A DNA stretch of 64,000 bases from Herbidospora galbida. GTDB taxonomy: Bacteria; Actinomycetota; Actinomycetes; Streptosporangiales; Streptosporangiaceae. Where the stretch lies: assembly GCF_005233835.1 (NCBI RefSeq), contig NZ_SZQA01000038.1, positions 18,165 through 82,164 on the forward strand. Direction: 5' to 3'. Numbering within the stretch: position 1 is the stretch's first letter; each line of letters begins with the position of its first letter. Below are positions 23,408-30,705 of the stretch, piece after piece. Under the pieces are notes generated by a model. The model ran no database searches, was not told where the DNA came from, and saw only the letters and a program-made list of their open reading frames with translations. The position numbers were made by a program, and so were the translations under genes.

Positions 23408-24814
23408 TCACAACGGGATGTTGCCGTGCCGCCCACGCCGGCAAGGGGCCCGGTTCAGGGCCTCTGCCAGGCGGAGCCGGGTGGTCTCGGGCGAGATGAC
23501 CTCGTCGACGACGCCGAGCGCGAGCGCCCGTCCGACTCCGCCGGAGACGCGCAGGTGCTCCTGGGTGAGCCGCGCCTTCAGGTCCGCGCGCTCGTCGTCG
23601 GGCACGGCGGCCAGCGCCTTGCGGTGCAGGACGCCGACGGCCGACTCGGCCCCCATGACCGCGACCTCCGCGTCCGGCCACGCGAAGACCGCGGAGGCGC
23701 CGAGAGAGCGTGAGTTCATCGCGATGTACGCGCCGCCGTACGCCTTGCGGGTGATCAGGGTCACCCGGGGCACCACCGATTCGGCGAAGGCGTGCAGCAG
23801 CTTCGCGCCACGCCGGACGACCCCGTCCCACTCCTGGGCGATCCCGGGCAGGTACCCGGGCACGTCGACCACCACCACCAACGGCACGCCGAGCGCGTCG
23901 CACATCCGCACGAACCGGGACGCCTTCTCGGCGGAGAGCGTGTCGAGGCACCCGCCCTTGCGGATCGGATTGTTGGCCAGCACGCCCACGGAACGCCCGC
24001 CCAACCGGCCGAGGCCGACCAGGACGTTGCTCGCCCAGCGCGGCTGCAGCTCCAGGAACCCCTCGTCGACGATCGAGCGCACGAGCGGCCGGACGTCGTA
24101 CGCGCGGCGCGGCGAGTCGGGCAGGATCGCGGCCAGGTCGCGGCCTTCGGCGAGCGCGCCGAGGTCGAAGTTCCCGGGCCGGGCGAACACGCCCGTGAGC
24201 CGGCGCGCCTGCTCGTACGCCTCGTCCTCACCACCCGCGACCAGGTGCGCCACCCCCGACTTGGGGCCGTGCGCCTCGGGACCCCCGAGCCCGGCCATGT
24301 CGATGCGCTCCCCGGTGACACTGCGGACGATCTCCGGGCCGGTGATGAAGATCCGCGCGTCCTCGGCCATGATCACGATGTCGGTGAGCGCGGGCCCGTA
24401 CGCGGCGGCTCCCGCGGCCGGACCCAGGACGACCGAGATCTGCGGGATCACCCCGGACACCCTGGTCATCGCCGCGAACATCCGCCCCACCCCGTGCATC
24501 GACTCGACACCGTCGGCGAGGCGCGCCCCGCCCGAGTGCCACAGCCCGATCACCGGGCAGCCGAGCCGTTCGGCCGCGCCGATGGCCTCCACGACGCGCT
24601 CCGCGCCCGCTCCCCCGAGCGCGCCGCCCATCCGGGTCGCGTCGGTGCAGTACGCGACGACCACCGCGCCGTCCACCCGCCCGCACACGGCCTGAACCCC
24701 GCTGTCGTCGTCGGCGTGCAGCGGCACCGCCGAACCGGGGTCGAGCAGCCGGGCCAGCCGGACCGAAGGAGCCCGGTGATCCATCTCGACGTCGACGATC
24801 GGCATGGTGGTCAT
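23408..24814 (-). CDS. Acyl-CoA carboxylase carboxyltransferase (beta) subunit
   Basis: A 468-residue protein. I choose ATG 24814 (MTTMPIVDVEM) over the frame open to 24880. Both crotonase-like halves of the carboxyltransferase are visible, with GLWHSGGARLADGVESM, VLGPAAGAAAYGPALTD and VDVPGYLPGIAQEWDG, and the oxyanion glycines of RKAYGGAYIAMNSRSLGA. With a biotinylated alpha subunit encoded elsewhere it would make malonyl-, methylmalonyl- or a longer carboxyacyl-CoA extender. It ends two bases from the LAL gene on the opposite strand. I take it as the right border of the cluster. Confidence 0.85.
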   Translation of the reverse strand: MTTMPIVDVEMDHRAPSVRLARLLDPGSAVPLHADDDSGVQAVCGRVDGAVVVAYCTDATRMGGALGGAGAERVVEAIGAAERLGCPVIGLWHSGGARLADGVESMHGVGRMFAAMTRVSGVIPQISVVLGPAAGAAAYGPALTDIVIMAEDARIFITGPEIVRSVTGERIDMAGLGGPEAHGPKSGVAHLVAGGEDEAYEQARRLTGVFARPGNFDLGALAEGRDLAAILPDSPRRAYDVRPLVRSIVDEGFLELQPRWASNVLVGLGRLGGRSVGVLANNPIRKGGCLDTLSAEKASRFVRMCDALGVPLVVVVDVPGYLPGIAQEWDGVVRRGAKLLHAFAESVVPRVTLITRKAYGGAYIAMNSRSLGASAVFAWPDAEVAVMGAESAVGVLHRKALAAVPDDERADLKARLTQEHLRVSGGVGRALALGVVDEVISPETTRLRLAEALNRAPCRRGRHGNIPL

Positions 24815-25014
24815 CCGCGAACCCCGATTTCCCTCAGAGGTATTTCGCCGAATGTGCCCGGCCGCGCCTCCGTCAGCCAACCCCTATTTTCCGCCATCCC
24901 TGTATGACCAGCGGAAACGTCTATTGGCAACTTGTGACCGCCACTTCTGCCAATTGACCGGTCATCTCACATCCGCGTTTCCTCGTCGTGATCACCTGAA
25001 CGATGGAGGGCACT

Positions 25015-28000
25015 TTGTCCATATGGTCAGCACCGACGGTCGCCGCGCTTCTGGCGGCGATGGCATTGCCGGCGGGCGCGGTGGCCGACACCGTGCCCAC
25101 CCCGGTCAGCGACGTGGCCGCACTCGTCAACCCGTTCCTCGGCACCAAGGCGGGCGCCGCCGACTTCGGGCACGGCGGCGGCGCGGGGATGAACTTCCCC
25201 GGCGCGGTCGTGCCGTTCGGCATGATGCAGTGGAGCCCGGACACGATGGAGAACGCCGGAGGCGGCTACGCGTGGGAGGACAACCGCCTGCGCGGTTTCT
25301 CGATGACGCACATCTCCGGGCCCGGCTGCACCGGCGCGCAGGACTTCCCGGTGATCCCGATCTCCGGCCGGATCGGCCGGTCGCCCGCCACCCACGGCGC
25401 CGACTACGTCCAGACGTTCAAGCACGAGAACGAGAAGGCCGCCCCCGGCTTCTACAGCTCGGTCCTCGACACCGGCGTCAAGACCGAGCTGTCGGCGAGC
25501 ACGCGCGGCGGCGTGGCCCGCTTCAGCTTCCCGGCCGGCAGGCCGGGCACGCTCCTGCTGAACACCAGCGGCTCGGTCAACGGCGTGGACGACGGCGAGA
25601 CCAGGATCAGCGGCAACACCGTCACCGGCTGGGTGCAGACGGGCGGCTTCTGCGGCCCGCCGATGCGGTACAAGGTGTACTTCCACGCCACGTTCGACCA
25701 GCCGATCCTCGGCCACGGCACCTGGAAGGACGACACCGTCACGCCGGGAGGCGCGGCCGTCCGGAACGCCTCTGAGGCGAAGGTCGCCAACGCCGAAGTG
25801 GTCACCCCCGGCGACATCTCGGTGAACGGGCCCGGCTCGGGCGCGTACCTGGAGTTCGATCCCGCCAGGCCGGTCCAGATGCGGGTGGGGCTGTCCTACG
25901 TGTCACTGGCCGGCGCGAAGAACAACCTGGCGGCCGAGATCGGCCAGGACGGCGTGGACCAGGTCGCCGCGAAGGCGCGGGCCGCCTGGAACGCCCGGCT
26001 GGGGCAGGTGCGGATCGGCGGCGGCACCGGTGAGCAGCAGCACACCTTCTACAGCAACCTCTACCACGCGCTGCTCCAGCCGTACGTCTTCGAGGACGTC
26101 GACGGCACCTACACCGGCATGAACGGCCAGACCTACAAGGTCGCGCCGGGAAGGCACCACTACGCGACGTTCTCCGGCTGGGACATCTACCGCAGCGAGG
26201 TCCAGCTGCTCGCCCTGCTCGCCCCGGACGTGGCCAGTGACATCGCCCAGTCGATGTACGACAACGCCCAGTCGGTCGGCAACGTCTGGGACCGCTGGTC
26301 ACACCAGAACGCGATCACCGGCGTCATGGTCGGCGACCCGTTCCACTCGATCCTCTCCAGCGTGTACGCCTTCGGCGCCCGCGCCTTCGACGCCCCGAAG
26401 GCCCTGGACGCGATGGCCGCCTCCGCCCGCCGGGTGGGCCCCAAGGACATCGGCCACCCGCAGCTCGGCTACGACCAGCGCCCCGGCAACGCCGACTTCA
26501 TGGCCAAGGGCTACGTCCCGATGGATGTGTCGACCACCCTGGAGTACGGCATCGCCGACTTCGGCATCGCCCAGCTGGCCGCCCGCCTGGGCGAGACCGC
26601 GCTGTCGGCCGAGTTCATGAAGCGCGCCCAGGCCTGGCAGTCCACCTACAACCCGGCCAGCACCTGGATCCAGCCGAAGATGGCCGACGGCGCGTTCCGG
26701 TCGCCGTTCGACCCGGGCACGATGAACTCCTACATCGAGGGCAACGGCGCGCAGTACCACTGGCTGGTGCCGCACAACGTACGCGGCCTGTTCGACTCGA
26801 TGGGCGGCAACGCGGCGGCGGCCGCCCGCCTGGACGAGTTCTTCAAGGTCCTCAACGCGGGCCCGAACCAGCCGTACGCCTACCTCGGCAACGAACCGTC
26901 CGCCGCCACACCGTGGTTGTACGCGTGGGCCGGGCAGCCGTACAAGACCCAGGATCTGGTCCGGCGGATCCAGAAGGAGCTCTTCTCCCCGGCCCCCGAC
27001 GGCCTGGTCGGCAACGACGACCTCGGCGCGATGGGCTCCTGGTACGTCTGGTCCGCGATCGGCCTGTTCCCGGCGATCCCCGGCCGCGCCGAGCTCCTGG
27101 TCAACACCCCGCTGTTCGACACGATCACGATCAAGCGCCCCGCCGGCGACCTGGTCGTCAACGCGCCGGGTGCCGCCAACCGCTACGTCAGAACCCTGAA
27201 GGTCAACGGCGTGGCCACCACGAAGGCGTGGCTGCCGGAGACGATCGCGCAGCGCGGCGGCCGGCTCGACTTCACCACCTCGACCGTCCCGAACACCGCG
27301 TTCGGCTCGGCCCCCGCCGACGCGCCACCCGCCTTCAACGAGGGCGCCAAGCCGGTGCTGCTGGGCCTGAACCCGGGCAGCGGCCCGGTCGAGCCCGGCA
27401 GGACGTTCGAGACCACGATCACGGCCCGCGCGACCGGTCAGACCGGCGCGTCGGTGCGCTGGGAGGCCAAGCCCCCGCCGGGCGTCTCGGTCACCCCGAT
27501 CAGCGGCACCCTCACCCCGGCCGCGGGCGCCGCCGCCTCACGGCGCATCACGGTGACCGTCCCCGCCGGCACCCCGCTCGGCACGATCAGCATCCCGATC
27601 ATCGGCTCCGGCCAGGTCGGCGCGGGCATCCGGCTGAACGTGGCCAGGCCGGGCACCCCCGCCTGGCACCACAACAACGCCAGCATCGGCGACGACACCA
27701 AGCCCGGCAGCGCCAACGTGGACGGCGCGAACTTCAGCTACTCCGCCCAGGCCCTCGCCGCCGCCGGCCTCACCCCCGGCGCGACGGTCGCCTGGAACGG
27801 CTTCACGTTCACCTGGCCGAACCGCGGTCCCGGCGAGTGGGACGACATCCAGCCCGGCCTGAAACCCCTGGACGTCACCGCCCCCACCGGCGCCCGCGAG
27901 ATCGCCTTCCTCGGCGCCGGCACCGGCGGCTACCCCGAGGTGGACGCGACGATCACCTACGCCGACGGCACCACGACCACCGCCAAGCTCGGCATGAGCG

Positions 28001-28224
28001 ACTGGCTGCTCGACTTCGGCGGCGGCTCACCCCAGTACGGCAACGAGATCATCGCCTCCAGCCCCTACCGGCTGTACGGCGGCTCGTGGGCCATGCAGCC
28101 CATCCCGGCGCACGTGTTCGCCGCCCGGCCGATCACCCTGAACCCGGCGAAGAAGCTGAAGAGCATCACGTTCGGCCCCTCCGACGACGGAACCCTGCAC
28201 ATCTTCACCTGGGCGTTCCGGTAA
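25015..28224 (+). CDS. Secreted GH92 alpha-mannosidase
   Basis: A protein of about 1069 residues. I place the start at TTG 25015 because a GGAGG site ends six bases before it; ATG 25003 would lie on top of that site. A signal peptide follows (VAALLAAMALPAGAVADT). The catalytic GH92 region runs from ALVNPFLGTK to about residue 730, with the family blocks GWDIYRSEVQLLALL, YIEGNGAQYHWLVPH and GNDDLGAMGSWYVWSAIGLFP, which carry the acid and base residues and calcium ligands. The C-terminus adds a NEW3/Ig-like domain (about 790-870) and a further beta domain. It would trim alpha-mannosides outside the cell. It is not obviously connected to the biosynthetic cluster. Confidence 0.9.
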   Translation: MSIWSAPTVAALLAAMALPAGAVADTVPTPVSDVAALVNPFLGTKAGAADFGHGGGAGMNFPGAVVPFGMMQWSPDTMENAGGGYAWEDNRLRGFSMTHISGPGCTGAQDFPVIPISGRIGRSPATHGADYVQTFKHENEKAAPGFYSSVLDTGVKTELSASTRGGVARFSFPAGRPGTLLLNTSGSVNGVDDGETRISGNTVTGWVQTGGFCGPPMRYKVYFHATFDQPILGHGTWKDDTVTPGGAAVRNASEAKVANAEVVTPGDISVNGPGSGAYLEFDPARPVQMRVGLSYVSLAGAKNNLAAEIGQDGVDQVAAKARAAWNARLGQVRIGGGTGEQQHTFYSNLYHALLQPYVFEDVDGTYTGMNGQTYKVAPGRHHYATFSGWDIYRSEVQLLALLAPDVASDIAQSMYDNAQSVGNVWDRWSHQNAITGVMVGDPFHSILSSVYAFGARAFDAPKALDAMAASARRVGPKDIGHPQLGYDQRPGNADFMAKGYVPMDVSTTLEYGIADFGIAQLAARLGETALSAEFMKRAQAWQSTYNPASTWIQPKMADGAFRSPFDPGTMNSYIEGNGAQYHWLVPHNVRGLFDSMGGNAAAAARLDEFFKVLNAGPNQPYAYLGNEPSAATPWLYAWAGQPYKTQDLVRRIQKELFSPAPDGLVGNDDLGAMGSWYVWSAIGLFPAIPGRAELLVNTPLFDTITIKRPAGDLVVNAPGAANRYVRTLKVNGVATTKAWLPETIAQRGGRLDFTTSTVPNTAFGSAPADAPPAFNEGAKPVLLGLNPGSGPVEPGRTFETTITARATGQTGASVRWEAKPPPGVSVTPISGTLTPAAGAAASRRITVTVPAGTPLGTISIPIIGSGQVGAGIRLNVARPGTPAWHHNNASIGDDTKPGSANVDGANFSYSAQALAAAGLTPGATVAWNGFTFTWPNRGPGEWDDIQPGLKPLDVTAPTGAREIAFLGAGTGGYPEVDATITYADGTTTTAKLGMSDWLLDFGGGSPQYGNEIIASSPYRLYGGSWAMQPIPAHVFAARPITLNPAKKLKSITFGPSDDGTLHIFTWAFR

Positions 28225-28230
28225 CCAGCC

Positions 28231-28268
28231 GGGAAGGGTGCCCCGCAGGCTGCGGGGCGCCCTTTCCC
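28231..28268 (+). terminator. Rho-independent-type hairpin after the mannosidase gene
   Basis: Arms beginning GGGAAGGGTGCCCCGCA and ending TGCGGGGCGCCCTTTCCC pair over nearly their full length with a three-base loop, a few bases after the TAA stop. No long T-run follows, which is common for actinobacterial terminators. Confidence 0.75.
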
Positions 28269-28340
28269 GCCGCGCGAAGACGAACGCCTACAGGCGTTAC
28301 CTCGTAGATCGGGGTTCGGCTGGGGCAATAGCATCCTGCG

Positions 28341-28544
28341 ATGGCCAATGAACGTCTTTACGGCGGCGAGAGCTCCGCCTTCATCACGGCGCTGGTGGCT
28401 CTGCAACGTGCCCAGGGCGTGCCGCTCGACCAGGCATACCGGTTCGCCGAAGCCACCTATCGGGAGACGACGTCCAGGAAAGGCAGGAACTCCTTCGGCA
28501 ACGACGAGCTACTGGAATTCCTGAGGTTGTTCGAACAGCGCTGA
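28341..28544 (+). CDS. Small hypothetical protein
   Basis: A 67-residue reading frame from ATG 28341: charged, mostly helical, with no signal peptide and no family I recognise. The codon pattern is coding-like (G/C at third positions) and the next gene is well separated, but the ribosome site is weak. It could be a real small cytosolic protein; confidence is moderate. Confidence 0.4.
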   Translation: MANERLYGGESSAFITALVALQRAQGVPLDQAYRFAEATYRETTSRKGRNSFGNDELLEFLRLFEQR

Positions 28545-28870
28545 GCCGTCGGCTCCCGGCGGCGGCGCGCCGGGAGCCCGCGCGGTCAGCGGCGAACCAC
28601 CGAGATCCGCCGCGCGCAGCTGCGCGCGAGACGAGGCGACCCGGTTCGCGGTCGGGTGTGCGGTGGTGCCGAGTACGCGAGCGCGTCTGGTCGCGTGGGC
28701 GATGACGGCCAGATCCATCGACGAGGGCGTGGCGACGTCGACGTCGTAGATCCCTCGCCGCCGCTCCTCGGGGAGCATCCCGGCGATCCTCTCCCACGCC
28801 GACTTCGCGGCGGGCCGCCGATCACGACCCGGAGGTCACGCCCGACCAGGACCGAAGTCACCTCCACCAG
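28545..28870. other. Gap without a supported gene
   Basis: Open frames here on both strands are shadows or low-complexity Arg/Ala-rich translations. The stretch ends at a weak DosR-like box (28848-28862) and a GAPDH remnant, so it is probably the decayed body of an island-border gene, though only the GAPDH tail is recognisable. Confidence 0.5.
28848..28862. promoter_or_regulatory. Weak DosR-box-like sequence
   Basis: AGGACCGAAGTCACC keeps the GGAC-N4-GTC core spacing of the DosR/DevR box but has changed outer bases. It lies just before the GAPDH remnant. It could be a relic operator or chance. Confidence 0.3.
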
Positions 28871-28969
28871 GTCGACGGCGACCTGGTGAAAGTGTTTGGC
28901 TGGTACGACAACGAGTGGGGCCACGCGAGCCGCCTGGCCGAGACGGCCGGCCGGATCGCCGCCGAATGA
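28871..28969 (+). pseudogene. C-terminal remnant of glyceraldehyde-3-phosphate dehydrogenase
   Basis: The plus frame reads VDGDLVKVFGWYDNEWGH, followed by SRLAETAGRIAAE and a stop. VKV-x-WYDNEWG is the highly conserved C-terminal signature of GAPDH. Upstream codons in the same frame do not resemble the enzyme, so only about 33 residues of a 330-residue protein survive. It lies at the left edge of the dormancy island, whose other central-metabolism genes are also broken. Confidence 0.75.
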
Positions 28970-29009
28970 CGCCCGATGACCGGGCCCGGTGCTTTCGCCT
29001 CCCTCCGCG

Positions 29010-29024
29010 AGGACCTTCGTCCCT
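29010..29024. promoter_or_regulatory. DosR-type box upstream of the tandem USP gene
   Basis: AGGACCTTCGTCCCT matches the palindromic GGGAC-N4-GTCCC pattern bound by DosR/DevR in 12 of 14 core positions. It lies about 50 bases before the ATG of the USP gene, a suitable place for activation. Confidence 0.65.
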
Positions 29025-29075
29025 GGGGGACCGCAGGTCGCGCGGGATGTCATGGAGGCGACCCCAGGAGGAGCC

Positions 29076-29963
29076 ATGAAAGAAGCCATCGTCGTCGGTG
29101 TGGACGGTTCCCCGGCCACCGTCGCCGCCATCGAGTGGGCCGCGGACGACGCGGCCCGGACCGGCCTGCCGTTGCACGTCGTCTTCGCCGTCGACCGGTC
29201 CCCGCACGAGATCCCCAAGTTCCCCAGCCCCGGGCTGGAGGACGCGCTGTCCCGCGGCGCGGCCCGCGTCCTCGACGAGGCCGAGAAGGCAGCCAGGGCC
29301 AGACAGCCCGGGATCACCGTCGTCACCGAGCAGATCGAGGGCCGGCCGGCGGACGTCCTGCGGCGTGCCGCCGCCGAGGCGGCGGAGCTGGTCGTCGGCA
29401 CCCGTGGCATGGGCGGCTTCGCGGGCGCGGTCGTCGGGTCGGTGAGCTCGCACGTCGCCGGGCACGTGCCCGGTCCCGTGGTGGTGGTCCGCCACCTGCC
29501 GGGGCCGCCCACCGGCGAGATCGTCGTCGGTGTCGACGACTCCCCCGCCGCGCGGCCCGCACTGGCCTACGCGTTCGAGCAGGCCCGCTCGCGCCACAGC
29601 GCGCTCCGGGCGGTGCGCGCCTGGATGGAGCCGGTGCACGCGTACGCCCCCGGCATCCTCTACGACCTGGAGGAGATCGCCACCGCGCAGCACGCCGTGG
29701 TCGCGGGGCTGCTCGACCCGTGGCGGGAGCGCTACCCGGAGATCAAGGTCATCGAGGACGTGCGCCTGGGACATCCCGTCGCGGCCCTGGTGGACGCCTC
29801 CGCGGGCGCCGACCTGCTCGTCGTGGGCTCGCACGGCCGGGGCACGGTCGCCTCGGCGCTGATGGGCTCGGTCAGCCGGGCCGTCCTGCACCACGCCGAG
29901 TGCCCAGTCGCGGTCGTCCGGCCCGGCGCACCTGCGGAGGGGGCTGAAGACCATGTCCGTTGA
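29076..29963 (+). CDS. Tandem universal stress protein
   Basis: A 295-residue protein from ATG 29076 behind AGGAGGAG. It has two USP domains: residues 1-140 (IVVGVDGSPATVAAIEWAADDA, GTRGMGGFAGAVVGSVS) and 148-285 (IVVGVDDSPAARPALAYAFEQA, GSHGRGTVASALMGSVS). Both keep the G-2x-G-9x-G-S ATP-binding signature, so both may bind ATP. Tandem USPs are classical DosR-regulon members (Rv2005c/Rv2623 type) that slow growth under hypoxia. The stop overlaps the start of the next gene, and a DosR-like box lies upstream. Confidence 0.92.
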   Translation: MKEAIVVGVDGSPATVAAIEWAADDAARTGLPLHVVFAVDRSPHEIPKFPSPGLEDALSRGAARVLDEAEKAARARQPGITVVTEQIEGRPADVLRRAAAEAAELVVGTRGMGGFAGAVVGSVSSHVAGHVPGPVVVVRHLPGPPTGEIVVGVDDSPAARPALAYAFEQARSRHSALRAVRAWMEPVHAYAPGILYDLEEIATAQHAVVAGLLDPWRERYPEIKVIEDVRLGHPVAALVDASAGADLLVVGSHGRGTVASALMGSVSRAVLHHAECPVAVVRPGAPAEGAEDHVR

Positions 29964-30603
29964 GGTCAGAGACGTGATGGGCCGCGTGGCGATCGCCGTG
30001 GAACTGGAAGCGGACTTCGCCGAGATCGTGGCCGCCATGCGGCGGTTCAAGGTGGGCGCGGTCGCCGTCATCGACGCCGACCGCCGCCCCGTCGGGGTCG
30101 TCTCGGAGGACGACCTGCTGCTGCGGGAGATCGTCCCCCGCAGGACGTTCGCCTCGTTCGGTCCGGGCAACCGGGCGCGCCGGCGCAAGGAGCGGGCGGT
30201 GCGCGCGGTCGAGCTGATGACCTCGCCCGCGATCGTCGTGATGCCGGGGACGTCGGTGAAGGCGGCCGCACGGCTGATGCACAAGCACCGGGTGAAGCAG
30301 CTCCCGGTGATAGACCCGGTCACCGGGCGGGTCTGCGGCACGGTCCACCAGTTCGACCTGCTGCGGGTGTTCCTCCGCCCGGCGGCCGACCTGGAGGCCG
30401 ACGTCACGGCCGCCGCGAATCCCGAGGCGATCACCTGCGACGTCGACAGAGGGGTGGTCACCGTCGCGGGAGAGATCGGGGACCTGGAGCTCCGCAGGCT
30501 TCTCAGGGAGATCCGGGAGATCGACGGCGTGATCGACGTCGCGGTGGGCGAGATCACGGCGCCGGCCACCGTTCCGGAGGCCGTCTTCCCCCCGCTGCTC
30601 TGA
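29953..30603 (+). CDS. CBS-pair and BON-domain protein
   Basis: A 216-residue protein from ATG 29953, overlapping the USP gene by 11 bp. It has two CBS motifs (RDVMGRVAIAVELEADFAEIVAAMRRFKVGAVAVID and ELMTSPAIVVMPGTSVKAAARLMHKHRVKQLPVID) followed by a BON domain (DVDRGVVTVAGEIGDLELRRLLREIREIDGVIDV). CBS pairs sense adenylates; BON domains bind membranes or phospholipid. It is co-transcribed with the USP gene and is typical of actinobacterial dormancy islands. Confidence 0.88.
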   Translation: MSVEVRDVMGRVAIAVELEADFAEIVAAMRRFKVGAVAVIDADRRPVGVVSEDDLLLREIVPRRTFASFGPGNRARRRKERAVRAVELMTSPAIVVMPGTSVKAAARLMHKHRVKQLPVIDPVTGRVCGTVHQFDLLRVFLRPAADLEADVTAAANPEAITCDVDRGVVTVAGEIGDLELRRLLREIREIDGVIDVAVGEITAPATVPEAVFPPLL

Positions 30604-30614
30604 ACACGGAACGA

Positions 30615-30652
30615 AAGGGCCGGTCCGGCGAGTGATCGCCGGACCGGCCCTT
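30615..30652. terminator. Perfect hairpin terminator after the CBS-BON gene
   Basis: Two 17-base arms (AAGGGCCGGTCCGGCGA and its complement) pair perfectly around a GTGA loop, 11 bases after the stop. It separates this operon from the convergent acyl-CoA synthetase gene and may serve both strands. Confidence 0.85.
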
Positions 30653-30705
30653 CGCGTCGTGCAGACGACTCCACCGTCACGACCTCCGGGGTGTGTCTCC
30701 TCCTG

